5,498 nt of DNA from Propionibacteriaceae bacterium UBA4569 (GCA_002387005.1 DGKN01000201.1:18616-24113), one strand, 5' to 3'. Positions 1 to 5,340 are shown, counted from the first letter of the stretch. Notes: generated by a model from the sequence alone, not told the origin. A program made the numbers and translations.

Positions 1-488
1 ACGAGCGCGCGAGCCAGCTCCTGGGTCTTCTTCCACGACATGCCGACCATCACCGGCGACAGTCGGCGATCGAGTTCGAGGCATGCGTCGTGTGGGAGCA
101 GGCGAGAGATCGACGCCAGTTCGCGCGCCTGCCACACGGGCACGGCGCCCTGGTCCAGCAGTCGCCAGAGCTGGGGGAGTCGGTGCCGCACGTCCAGTGC
201 GTCGGACATCAGCGCTTCCACATGGTCGTTCGTGACGCCGAGGTAGGAGCAGATCTCCAGGGTGCAGAACTCCGCGACCTCGGGGGTGCCGTCGGAGCCG
301 ACCTGCACCAGCCGTTCGGTTCCTGGCAACATGAAGGTGGGGTCATCGTCCAGTTCGGAGTAGAGGTCGGCGATGTGGGCGGCGAGTTGGAGGTCGAGGG
401 CCTGCGCCCGACGGATCGCGTCCCTGTTCCGACGCATCAGGCGGATCGCCTCATCCCGGTCTGCCGGTAGTTCCTGCACTGCGCCCAC
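1..488 (-). CDS. DUF222 / 13E12-family HNH endonuclease, N-terminal part (cut by window edge)
   Basis: The minus strand is open from position 488 to the left edge, giving about 162 residues with no stop. The protein matches the N-terminal DUF222 domain of the actinobacterial 13E12 repeat family: a helical start, then GTERLVQVG (about residues 56-64), EVAEF (70-74), DALDVRHRLPQLW (96-108) and GAVPVWQARELA (114-125). In this family a C-terminal HNH nuclease domain normally follows; it would lie outside the window, so nuclease activity is inferred, not seen. Such proteins occur in many copies per actinobacterial genome, and their cellular role is poorly understood. I chose the GTG at 488 because AGGTGA (495-500) sits 6 nt upstream and an in-frame TGA lies just before it; a second GTG at 479 is a close alternative. 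The gene has its own promoter and is probably not part of the operon to its right. Whether the gene is intact cannot be judged. Confidence 0.85.
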   Translation of the reverse strand, partial: MGAVQELPADRDEAIRLMRRNRDAIRRAQALDLQLAAHIADLYSELDDDPTFMLPGTERLVQVGSDGTPEVAEFCTLEICSYLGVTNDHVEALMSDALDVRHRLPQLWRLLDQGAVPVWQARELASISRLLPHDACLELDRRLSPVMVGMSWKKTQELARAL

Positions 489-517
489 CCCCTCTCACCT
501 TCGAGCTGTCAAATGGA

Positions 518-546
518 ATTATATTCAAACACCAGTTCCAATGCAA
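518..546 (-). promoter_or_regulatory. Predicted sigma-70-type promoter of the DUF222/HNH gene
   Basis: On the minus strand a perfect TATAAT (518-523) lies 17 bp downstream of TTGCAT (541-546), a weak -35 box sharing only the TTG of the consensus. It sits in a short AT-rich island in otherwise very GC-rich DNA. The expected transcription start near 511 would leave a leader of roughly 20-30 nt before the GTG at 488 or 479. The hexamer TGGAAC occurs twice, 13 bp apart, on either side of the -35 box (535-540 and 548-553), which could be a regulator site or chance. Confidence 0.55.
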
Positions 547-599
547 GGTTCCACGTGAAGAAATCAGGGGTCAAGACACCCTGTGGGGGGCCGTGCAGG

Positions 600-657
600 G
601 GCTCGTTCGGTCAGGTGTGGCCCGGGCCCCGTAACGGAGCTGCCGCTCCTACGAGCC
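600..657. repeat. Nested inverted repeats predicted to form a three-armed structure
   Basis: A perfect 7-bp inverted repeat, GGCTCGT (600-606) with ACGAGCC (651-657), encloses two further hairpins: the perfect 10-bp palindrome GGCCCGGGCC (619-628), and GGAGC/GCTCC (636-640 and 645-649) with a TGCC tetraloop. The 58-nt segment lies in the gene-free stretch between the HNH promoter and the end of the rRNA methyltransferase gene. Transcribed from the minus strand it could be part of a terminator or a processed 3' end. It has a tRNA-like outline but no T-arm consensus, so I do not call it a tRNA. Chance pairing is a real possibility at this G+C content. Confidence 0.4.
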
Positions 658-686
658 AATGCCCTGGGATGACGAGTTTGTACCGC

Positions 687-719
687 CTGCCGCGTGGCAG
701 CGCCAGACCGGCTGGGCGC
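687..719 (-). terminator. Possible terminator hairpins after the rRNA methyltransferase gene
   Basis: Reading the minus strand downstream of the stop at 764, positions 719-700 form a 7-bp stem with one bulged C and a CCGGT loop. A second 5-bp stem, CTGCC/GGCAG (700-687), follows almost directly, sharing one base with the first. No T-run follows, but actinobacterial terminators often lack one. A further weak pairing lies at 738-762, right after the stop codon. The location between the end of an operon and the independently promoted HNH gene fits a terminator; the structural evidence alone is modest. Confidence 0.4.
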
Positions 720-763
720 CAAGTCGGCCGTGACGTCGGTCCGCCGGTGCTACCTCGGATCCC

Positions 764-1573
764 TCACCCCCGCTGGACTGGCTTGCGGAAGATGCTGACC
801 TGGACGTCGGCGTCCACGCTCATGCCCTCGCGCACCGATTCGTGCTGGTGGAAGGCGTTGGGACCCATCGCGACCAGGTCGGCCAGAGCCTCGGCCGACA
901 GATCGATCGTCCAGGCGATGCGCTGGGTGCCGATCGGCTCGAAGGCACCCGCGAACTGACGCTGCACCTTGGCCAGCTTGTCGTCCTCGAGGCCCAGCAG
1001 TCCCAAGGATTCCCGCGCCCGCGCCAGGTGTCCCGGGTTGGGCGTCACGACCAGCAACAACCCGCCATGGGTCAGCACCCGGGCGAACTCGGGCGCATTC
1101 CGGGGCGCGAAGACGCAGGTCAGCAGGTCCACCGAACCGGAGCGCACCGGCAACCCCGCCCAGGTGTCGGCCACCACCGACCCAGCATGGGGGTGCGCCT
1201 TTGCGGCCCGGCGAGCTGCCATGGGGGAGACGTCCGTGGCCAGACCCACCGCATCGTCCAAAGCGTCCAAGACCTGCGCGAGATACCAACCGGTACCGGC
1301 CCCCACCTCGAGCACCCGCCGCGCGGACCGAGCCCGGCGCACCAGTGCGTCCGCAATCGGACGGTAGTGACCGGCTCCCAGGAACCGATCCCGGGCAGCC
1401 ACCATCTCGGCTGTGTCGGCGTTTGCCGGCGCGGCACGTCCGAGCAGGTTCACGTGCCCCTGTCTGGCGATGTCGAAGCGGTGCCCTTGGCGACAGGCCA
1501 GCGAACCACCGTCCCTGGTCAGGGCCGAACTGCACTGCGGGCAGGCCAGCAGGCCCAATGCGACATCGATCAT
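764..1573 (-). CDS. rlmA: 23S rRNA guanine-N1 methyltransferase, RlmA/TlrB family
   Basis: The 269-residue product matches the RlmA (RrmA) family in length and architecture. An N-terminal zinc finger has ligands C11, C14, C27 and H31 (CPQC, then C-x3-H followed by RFD). The family segment GHVNLLGR is at 40-46, and NADTAEMVAARDRFLGAGHY at 51-70. The SAM-binding motif VLEVGAGTG is at 87-95, and VDLLTCVFAPRNAPEFARVL is the later strand region. Known members methylate N1 of a guanine in helix 35 of 23S rRNA: G745 by RlmA(I) in Gram-negatives, G748 by RlmA(II)/TlrB in Gram-positives, the latter linked to tylosin resistance. Position 748 is more likely here from taxonomy alone. The ATG at 1573 puts the zinc finger at the usual place; longer in-frame readings run into the upstream gene. 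It follows the SDR gene by 19 bp with no clear ribosome binding site, suggesting translational coupling. Confidence 0.92.
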   Translation of the reverse strand: MIDVALGLLACPQCSSALTRDGGSLACRQGHRFDIARQGHVNLLGRAAPANADTAEMVAARDRFLGAGHYRPIADALVRRARSARRVLEVGAGTGWYLAQVLDALDDAVGLATDVSPMAARRAAKAHPHAGSVVADTWAGLPVRSGSVDLLTCVFAPRNAPEFARVLTHGGLLLVVTPNPGHLARARESLGLLGLEDDKLAKVQRQFAGAFEPIGTQRIAWTIDLSAEALADLVAMGPNAFHQHESVREGMSVDADVQVSIFRKPVQRG

Positions 1574-1592
1574 GGAAGGGGTGTCGACCAGG

Positions 1593-2339
1593 TCACAGCG
1601 CGCGCATGGCGCCGCCGTCGACCGGCACCAGGCAACCAGTGACATAGGACGCGGCGTCGGACAACAAGAAGGCGGCGACGCGTCCGAACTCGGCGGGATC
1701 ACCCATCCGACGCAAGGGGATACCGGCTTCGGTCGCGGCCTTCGCTGCGGCGGGGTCGGGAGCCTGCCCCAGCAGGTAGGTCATCCGGTCGGTACCGATC
1801 GAGCCGGGTAGCACGCCGAAGGCGCGCCCGCCCTGCGGACCCACCTCGTCCGCGAGCTGCTTGACCAGCATGGCCAGCCCGGGACGAAGACCGTTGGATG
1901 GCGCCATCTGCGCCAGCGGCGACTTCGCGGACGACGACAGCACCAGCCCGACGCGCCCCTGCGGATTCGCCGCGAACAGGGCTCGTGCCACGCGCACCGC
2001 GGGCATGAAGACGGAACCGAAGGCGTCCGCCCACTGCTCGTCCGTGGTGTCGAGGACGGTGCCCTTGGGCGGTCCGCCGACGCTCACGAAGGCACCGTCG
2101 ATTCGGCCGTAATGTCCCACGGCAAGATCCACGGCCCGCTGCGGGAGGTCGGCGTCGGCCAGGTCACCGGCAAGAACCGCGGCGCCGAGCTCGTCGGCGA
2201 GCTGCTCGAGCACCTCGGTCCGACGCGCCACCAGGACGACCTTCGCGCCTTCGCCCACCAACTCATGCGCGGTCGCCAGGCCGAGCCCGGAGCTCGCCGC
2301 CGTGACCAGGAAGACCTTGCCCTCAAGCCCGAGATCCAT
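1593..2339 (-). CDS. SDR-fold oxidoreductase-like protein with non-standard active site
   Basis: The 248-residue protein has the full short-chain dehydrogenase/reductase fold. The cofactor loop is TAASSGLG (13-20; usually TGxxxGxG), arginines at 39-40 after the second strand suggest NADP(H), D59 lies in the GDL motif, and the C-terminal YVTGCLVPVDGG (232-243) is typical. The active site is unusual. S135 sits at the catalytic Ser position, but the Tyr and Lys of YxxxK are replaced by S148 and R152 (SNGLR), the catalytic Asn region reads AFGSVF (106-111), and the usual NAG motif reads SVGGPP (86-91). From memory, a subgroup of bacterial SDRs shares an SNxxR signature, so this is probably an inherited variant, not decay. 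Substrate unknown; it may have altered chemistry or only bind a ligand. The ATG at 2339 has AAGGGG 6 nt upstream and overlaps the SURF1 gene by 17 bp, implying co-translation. It is not a plausible replacement for the canonical fabG nearby. Confidence 0.93.
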   Translation of the reverse strand: MDLGLEGKVFLVTAASSGLGLATAHELVGEGAKVVLVARRTEVLEQLADELGAAVLAGDLADADLPQRAVDLAVGHYGRIDGAFVSVGGPPKGTVLDTTDEQWADAFGSVFMPAVRVARALFAANPQGRVGLVLSSSAKSPLAQMAPSNGLRPGLAMLVKQLADEVGPQGGRAFGVLPGSIGTDRMTYLLGQAPDPAAAKAATEAGIPLRRMGDPAEFGRVAAFLLSDAASYVTGCLVPVDGGAMRAL

Positions 2340-3096
2340 CGACGTCCCCTTCCAGTTGTGTTGCAGCCTGTTGCTTCATCTTCTTTCGGTCGCGCATGTC
2401 ACCGCGGATCAACACGACCATGCCCGCCACCGCGATCGCGGTGAAGCAGAACCACTGGATCGCGTACGACAGGTGCGGACCCTCGCCCAACTCCGGCGTC
2501 ACCATTGGCAACAATTCTGCCGACTGGCCGCTCACCTCGATCGCCCCCAGGTATCCGTCCAGGACGGGGTAGGGGAGCACCTTGGCGATCTCGCTCGAGT
2601 TGACCAGCCGCATCCGGTTGTCGACGACGGTGATGTTGGACGCCTTGCCGTTTTCGCTACGCCGGACATAACCGGTGACGGTCACCGTGCCGGTGGGCGC
2701 CGCAGGAATGGCGATGTTCTCCTGGGTGCCGCGATCACGCTTGATGAAACCGCGGTCGACCAACAGGTACTCGCCTCGATCGGTCTTCAGCGGGGTGATG
2801 ACCTCCGAGCCGGAGTCATCCGAACGGTTGCGGAACATCGCCAGGAACTGGTTGTCTCCGTCAAAGGTGCCGGTCGCGGTCACCCGCTGCCATTGTTCGT
2901 CGTCCGTCACGGGCGTCTGGTCGAAGACGGCCTGATAGGGCTGGATGGCCTTGGCAGAGTTGGCCACCACCTGCGCGTTGGTCTCCTTGCGCCAGTCGAG
3001 GCGGTGCAACTGCCACTCACCCAACCGGACGAAGGTCGCCGCCAGCACGATCACGAACAGTGCCAGGGCGATCCAGCGCAACCACAACTTCTTCAC
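2323..3096 (-). CDS. SURF1 family cytochrome oxidase biogenesis protein
   Basis: This is a 257-residue inner-membrane protein with SURF1 architecture. An N-terminal transmembrane helix (about residues 5-23) is followed by the family signature LGEWQLHRL (25-33). An extracytoplasmic domain contains EQWQRVTATGTF (67-78) and VDRGFI (113-118). The second helix begins at GPHLSYAIQWF (206-216) and ends near 231, followed by a charged cytoplasmic tail. SURF1 proteins (Shy1 in yeast) assist assembly of heme-copper oxidases, probably heme a delivery to subunit I, so the organism likely has an aa3-type oxidase and respires oxygen. I prefer the GTG at 3096, which has a GAGGGTAGGG stretch upstream; the longer TTG start at 3120 has its only purine-rich motif directly abutting it and would overlap the DUF3099 gene. 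The gene starts 10 bp after the DUF3099 stop and overlaps the SDR start, so it is mid-operon. Confidence 0.93.
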   Translation of the reverse strand: MKKLWLRWIALALFVIVLAATFVRLGEWQLHRLDWRKETNAQVVANSAKAIQPYQAVFDQTPVTDDEQWQRVTATGTFDGDNQFLAMFRNRSDDSGSEVITPLKTDRGEYLLVDRGFIKRDRGTQENIAIPAAPTGTVTVTGYVRRSENGKASNITVVDNRMRLVNSSEIAKVLPYPVLDGYLGAIEVSGQSAELLPMVTPELGEGPHLSYAIQWFCFTAIAVAGMVVLIRGDMRDRKKMKQQAATQLEGDVDGSRA

Positions 3097-3106
3097 CTTC
3101 GCGACC

Positions 3107-3454
3107 CTACCCTCGGTCAACCTCGGTGAACTCGCCGCTGATCACCTCCTGGCCGGTGGTGAGCTGGGGCATGATCTGCTGCGGCTCCTCTGGGCGGGCC
3201 ATCGGCAACGAACGGTTGTCCTGCGCATTGCCCAGCACGACCGCGATGGGTGGCAGGATCGCCGCTCCCGCGATGACGACCATCTTCCACCAGCCGGGCA
3301 CCAGGAAGATGATTCCGAAGCAGGCGGTGCGGAAGGCCATCGTCACCAGGTAGCGGATCTCTCGCCGGGAGATGTCCTCGCTCCTCGACAGCCGCGCGTC
3401 TGTGATCACCGCCGGTTCCGCCAGCGGCCTCGTCTCGCGCTGCTGGAAGGCCAT
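3107..3454 (-). CDS. DUF3099 family small membrane protein
   Basis: The 115-residue protein resembles the actinobacterial DUF3099 family. A polar N-terminus contains VITDARLSRSEDISRREIRY (16-35), followed by two closely spaced hydrophobic helices (about 36-54 and 57-76) separated by a short PGWWK turn, then LGNAQDNRSLP and a polar tail of about 35 residues. Both helices could form a membrane hairpin. The function of the family is not known. As I recall, it is commonly found beside the SURF1 and fabG/fabI genes in actinobacteria, as here. The ATG at 3454 is the first gene of the minus-strand operon; AGGGTG lies 5 nt upstream and could be a ribosome binding site, but it overlaps a possible -10 element, so the transcript might instead be leaderless. 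The SURF1 gene follows after 10 bp. Confidence 0.88.
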   Translation of the reverse strand: MAFQQRETRPLAEPAVITDARLSRSEDISRREIRYLVTMAFRTACFGIIFLVPGWWKMVVIAGAAILPPIAVVLGNAQDNRSLPMARPEEPQQIMPQLTTGQEVISGEFTEVDRG

Positions 3455-3460
3455 GAAAAC

Positions 3461-3466
3461 ACCCTA
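3461..3466 (-). promoter_or_regulatory. Possible -10 element TAGGGT of the DUF3099-SURF1-SDR-rlmA operon
   Basis: On the minus strand TAGGGT fits the actinobacterial -10 pattern TANNNT and ends 6 nt before the ATG at 3454, the spacing expected if transcription starts at the start codon. No convincing -35 box is present. The same bases contain AGGGTG, which could serve as a ribosome binding site, so the two readings compete. Confidence 0.4.
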
Positions 3467-3488
3467 CGAGCGTCCGCGGCATGGCAGA

Positions 3489-3535
3489 AGTGCCCAGACT
3501 CGCCCAGAAACCACAACTTGCCCAGAACCCCACAA
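3489..3535. repeat. Imperfect direct repeats with GCCCAGA cores in the divergent promoter region
   Basis: The heptamer GCCCAGA occurs at 3492-3498, 3502-3508 and 3520-3526. The last two copies belong to longer imperfect repeats: ACTCGCCCAGAAACCACAA (3498-3516) and ACTTGCCCAGAACCCCACAA (3516-3535), which differ by one substitution and a small indel in an A/C run. They lie between the start codons of DUF3099 and fabG, where a regulator of either operon would bind. No regulator family can be named from the motif. Confidence 0.5.
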
Positions 3536-3590
3536 AGGCCCCCAGTGTTGGTTGTGGGAGTCGCACCAGTCCAGCGATGCCTGCCCTCGA

Positions 3591-3596
3591 TAGGTT
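3591..3596 (+). promoter_or_regulatory. Possible -10 element TAGGTT of the fabG-fabI operon
   Basis: TAGGTT fits TANNNT and ends 6 nt before the GTG at 3603, so transcription could start at or next to the G of the start codon. There is no good Shine-Dalgarno sequence before this GTG, only an AGG 8 nt away, which favours a leaderless mRNA. A consensus -35 box is not visible. Confidence 0.5.
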
Positions 3597-3602
3597 TGAC
3601 GG

Positions 3603-4346
3603 GTGAATGACACCAGCACCCCCAGCGGTGGGCAGGCCGAGGCCGGACGAGTGGCACTGGTCACCGGAGGTTCCAAGGGCATCGGACGCGCGATCGCGGC
3701 CCACCTCGCACAGCAGGGATACCGGGTCGCCGCGACCTACCGTTCCGGTGACGTGCCCGAGGGCGTGCTCGGTGTCCGGTGCGACATCACCGTCGCCGAG
3801 GACGTCGAGGCCGCCTTCGCCCGGGTGGAGAAGGAACTGGGGCCGGTCGAGGTGCTGGTCGCGAATGCGGGCATCACCAAGGACGGCCTGCTGATGCGCA
3901 TGAGCGACGACGACTGGAGCGCGGTCGTCGACACCAACCTCACCGGAACCTTCCGGGTGGTGCGCCGCGCCAGCCGCGCGATGATGAAGCAGCGTTTCGG
4001 CCGGATCATCCTGGTCGGCTCGGTCGTCGGGCTGCTCGGATCGGCGGGTCAGGTCAACTACGCCGCCACGAAGTCTGCTCTGGTGGGCATCGCCCGTTCG
4101 GTGAGCCGTGAGCTCGGCGGCCGCGGGGTCACCTGCAATGTCGTGGCCCCCGGCTTCATTGAGACCGACATGACCGCCGTCCTGTCAGAGGACGTCATCA
4201 AGGGCTACCAGGCCCGCATCCCGGCCGGGCGCCTCGGCCAGGTCGACGACATCGCCGCGGCGGTGACCTATCTCGCCGCGGACCAGGCCGGGTATGTCAC
4301 TGGCGCCGTGCTGCCCGTCGACGGCGGCCTCGGTATGGGCCACTGA
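3603..4346 (+). CDS. fabG: 3-oxoacyl-ACP reductase FabG (MabA type)
   Basis: FabG reduces 3-oxoacyl-ACP to (R)-3-hydroxyacyl-ACP with NADPH, the first reductive step of each FAS-II elongation cycle, in the cytoplasm and usually as a tetramer. The 247-residue protein carries all SDR landmarks: TGGSKGIG (21-28), D61 in RCDIT, NAG (88-90), and the catalytic tetrad N112, S140, Y153 and K157. K25 and R47 are in place to bind the NADPH phosphate. Length and active-site numbering equal those I recall for M. tuberculosis MabA, and the C-terminal DGGLGMGH closely resembles MabA's ending. The GTG at 3603 gives that length; it lacks a good ribosome binding site and sits 6 nt after a -10-like TAGGTT. The enoyl reductase gene follows after 75 bp on the same strand, reproducing the mabA-inhA order. 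Confidence 0.97.
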   Translation: MNDTSTPSGGQAEAGRVALVTGGSKGIGRAIAAHLAQQGYRVAATYRSGDVPEGVLGVRCDITVAEDVEAAFARVEKELGPVEVLVANAGITKDGLLMRMSDDDWSAVVDTNLTGTFRVVRRASRAMMKQRFGRIILVGSVVGLLGSAGQVNYAATKSALVGIARSVSRELGGRGVTCNVVAPGFIETDMTAVLSEDVIKGYQARIPAGRLGQVDDIAAAVTYLAADQAGYVTGAVLPVDGGLGMGH

Positions 4347-4410
4347 GCCCCCGCAACGACACCCAAACCACTCGCCCAAACACGGGCACCGCCCGCCCAT
4401 CCCGCAGAAC

Positions 4411-4415
4411 TGGAG
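4411..4415 (+). promoter_or_regulatory. Ribosome binding site of the enoyl reductase gene
   Basis: TGGAG ends 6 nt before the ATG at 4422 and fixes this start, which also aligns with the N-termini of InhA/FabI proteins. Its presence contrasts with fabG, which has no comparable site. Confidence 0.7.
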
Positions 4416-4421
4416 CAACAC

Positions 4422-5195
4422 ATGGGAATCCTCGACGGCAATTCCGTGCTCGTCACCGGCGTCACCCACAAGACGTCCATCGCCTACAACGTCGCGCGCA
4501 TCGCTCAGGAGCAGGGCGCGCAGGTCGCCGTGTCCAACTTCGGACGCGCGCTGAGCCTCACCAACCGAGTCGTCCAGGCGCTCGACCCTGTCCCGGCCGT
4601 GCTCGACCTGGACGTCACCAACGCCGAGCAGCTCGCCCAGGTTCCCGACATGCTCCGCGCGGCCGGCTTCACCAAGGTCGACGGCGTCGTCCACTCGGTC
4701 GCCTTCGCGAACCCCGAGACCGCGCTCGGCGGCAAGTTCCTCACCACTCCCTGGGAGGATGTCGCCACCGCACTGCACGTCTCGTCCTATTCACTCGTCA
4801 GCCTGGCCATGGCCTGCAAGCCGATGTTCAGTGAGGAGGCCTCGGTGGTCGGCCTGACCTTCGACGCTACCGTCAGCTGGCCGACCTACGACTGGATGGG
4901 CGTCTCGAAGGCGGCCCTGGAGTCGGCCTCCCGCTACCTGGCTCGCTACCTGGGCGCCGAGGGCGTGCGTTCCAACATCGTCGCCGCCGGCCCGCTGGAC
5001 ACCATTGCCAAGAAGGCGATCCCGGGTTCCACCACCTTCAACGATGTCTGGGATGAGCGCGCCCCGCTCGGCTGGGACCTCACCGACACCGAGCCCACCG
5101 CGAAGGCGGTCGTGGCGCTGCTGTCGGACTGGTTCCCGAAGACGACCGGCGAGATGATCCATGTAGACGGCGGCGTGCACTCGATGGGCGCCTGA
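4422..5195 (+). CDS. fabI: Enoyl-ACP reductase (NADH), InhA/FabI family
   Basis: The enzyme reduces trans-2-enoyl-ACP to acyl-ACP, the last step of FAS-II elongation, usually as a tetramer with NADH. The 257-residue protein has the FabI-type cofactor loop (TGVTHKTSIAYNVAR, 12-26), LDVTN (63-67), VVHSVAF (89-95), and the family's Y-x6-K catalytic pair, Y156 and K163, in PTYDWMGVSK. F147 matches InhA F149, and S92 matches InhA S94, the residue known for isoniazid resistance. Overall it is closer to InhA than to E. coli FabI. However, the segment from T194 to W218 appears 10 residues shorter than in mycobacterial InhA and equal to E. coli FabI by my recollection. This is the substrate-binding loop associated with long-chain substrates, so ordinary C16-C18 products are more likely than mycolic-acid precursors. 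It is co-directional with fabG and followed by a terminator. Confidence 0.97.
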   Translation: MGILDGNSVLVTGVTHKTSIAYNVARIAQEQGAQVAVSNFGRALSLTNRVVQALDPVPAVLDLDVTNAEQLAQVPDMLRAAGFTKVDGVVHSVAFANPETALGGKFLTTPWEDVATALHVSSYSLVSLAMACKPMFSEEASVVGLTFDATVSWPTYDWMGVSKAALESASRYLARYLGAEGVRSNIVAAGPLDTIAKKAIPGSTTFNDVWDERAPLGWDLTDTEPTAKAVVALLSDWFPKTTGEMIHVDGGVHSMGA

Positions 5196-5207
5196 GCCCC
5201 GCATCAC

Positions 5208-5237
5208 CCGTCACTCCCGACCCCGTCACCCCCGACC
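5208..5237 (+). repeat. Two-copy 15-bp tandem repeat after the enoyl reductase gene
   Basis: CCGTCACTCCCGACC (5208-5222) is followed directly by CCGTCACCCCCGACC (5223-5237), with one mismatch. The second copy runs into the 5' arm of the terminator hairpin. It may be a simple slippage product, and no function is evident. Confidence 0.75.
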
Positions 5238-5274
5238 GGTTCGCTCCTCGGCCACGCTGAGGGCGAACCGGTCG
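5233..5274 (+). terminator. Rho-independent-type terminator of the fabG-fabI operon
   Basis: CGACCGGTTCGC (5233-5244) pairs perfectly with GCGAACCGGTCG (5263-5274), a 12-bp stem, and CCTC/GAGG (5246-5249 and 5259-5262) extends it past a single bulged T. The hairpin lies 37 bp after the enoyl reductase stop and is followed by GACTTTCC with only a short T-run. It is the strongest inverted repeat I found in the window and separates the FAS-II operon from the next gene. Confidence 0.8.
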
Positions 5275-5328
5275 TGACTTTCCTGGCTGCGGCGGCGCAC
5301 GATGGCTGACAAGGCATCCACGACGCAC

Positions 5329-5334
5329 GAGGAG
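5329..5334 (+). promoter_or_regulatory. Ribosome binding site of the right-edge gene
   Basis: GAGGAG ends 6 nt before the ATG at 5341. It decides between that start and an in-frame ATG at 5302, which has no comparable site. Confidence 0.65.
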
Positions 5335-5340
5335 TCAGTC

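Noticed and set aside
90..470. Plus-strand open frame opposite the DUF222/HNH gene
   Set aside because: Its translation shows no family motifs, while the minus strand gives a recognisable DUF222 domain across the same bases.
513..530. LexA/SOS box before the HNH gene
   Set aside because: The actinobacterial box TCGAACN4GTTCGA is not present; only an imperfect AT-rich inverted repeat is seen.
600..657. Candidate tRNA or tmRNA-like cloverleaf
   Set aside because: The 7-bp closing stem is suggestive, but the span is only 58 nt and there is no T-arm GTTCRANTC consensus or anticodon arm of the right size.
513..959. Plus-strand open frame covering the spacer and the end of rlmA
   Set aside because: It runs antisense into rlmA and has no credible ribosome binding site. 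Its start lies in the HNH promoter, and the composition is typical of a high-GC shadow frame.
842..1642. Long plus-strand open frame (266 codons) antisense to rlmA
   Set aside because: The opposite strand encodes a full RlmA protein with zinc finger and SAM motif. The antisense frame is rich in Arg, Gly, Pro and His, as expected of a shadow.
3097..3120. TTG at 3120 as the SURF1 start
   Set aside because: The only purine-rich motif abuts the TTG with no spacing, and this start would overlap the DUF3099 gene; the GTG at 3096 has a well-placed site and a natural membrane-helix start.
2302..3129. Long plus-strand open frame (275 codons) antisense to SURF1
   Set aside because: SURF1 signature residues and two membrane helices are clear on the minus strand, and the plus-strand product has no recognisable features.
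3117..3704. Minus-strand open frame (195 codons) spanning the divergent promoter region
   Set aside because: It crosses the fabG start and overlaps DUF3099 in another frame, with no domain-like sequence.
4185..4778. Minus-strand open frame antisense to the fabG-fabI junction
   Set aside because: It covers the ends of two well-supported plus-strand genes and shows no motifs.
5302..5340. ATG at 5302 as the start of the right-edge gene
   Set aside because: It is in frame but has no ribosome binding site, whereas the ATG at 5341 has GAGGAG 6 nt upstream.
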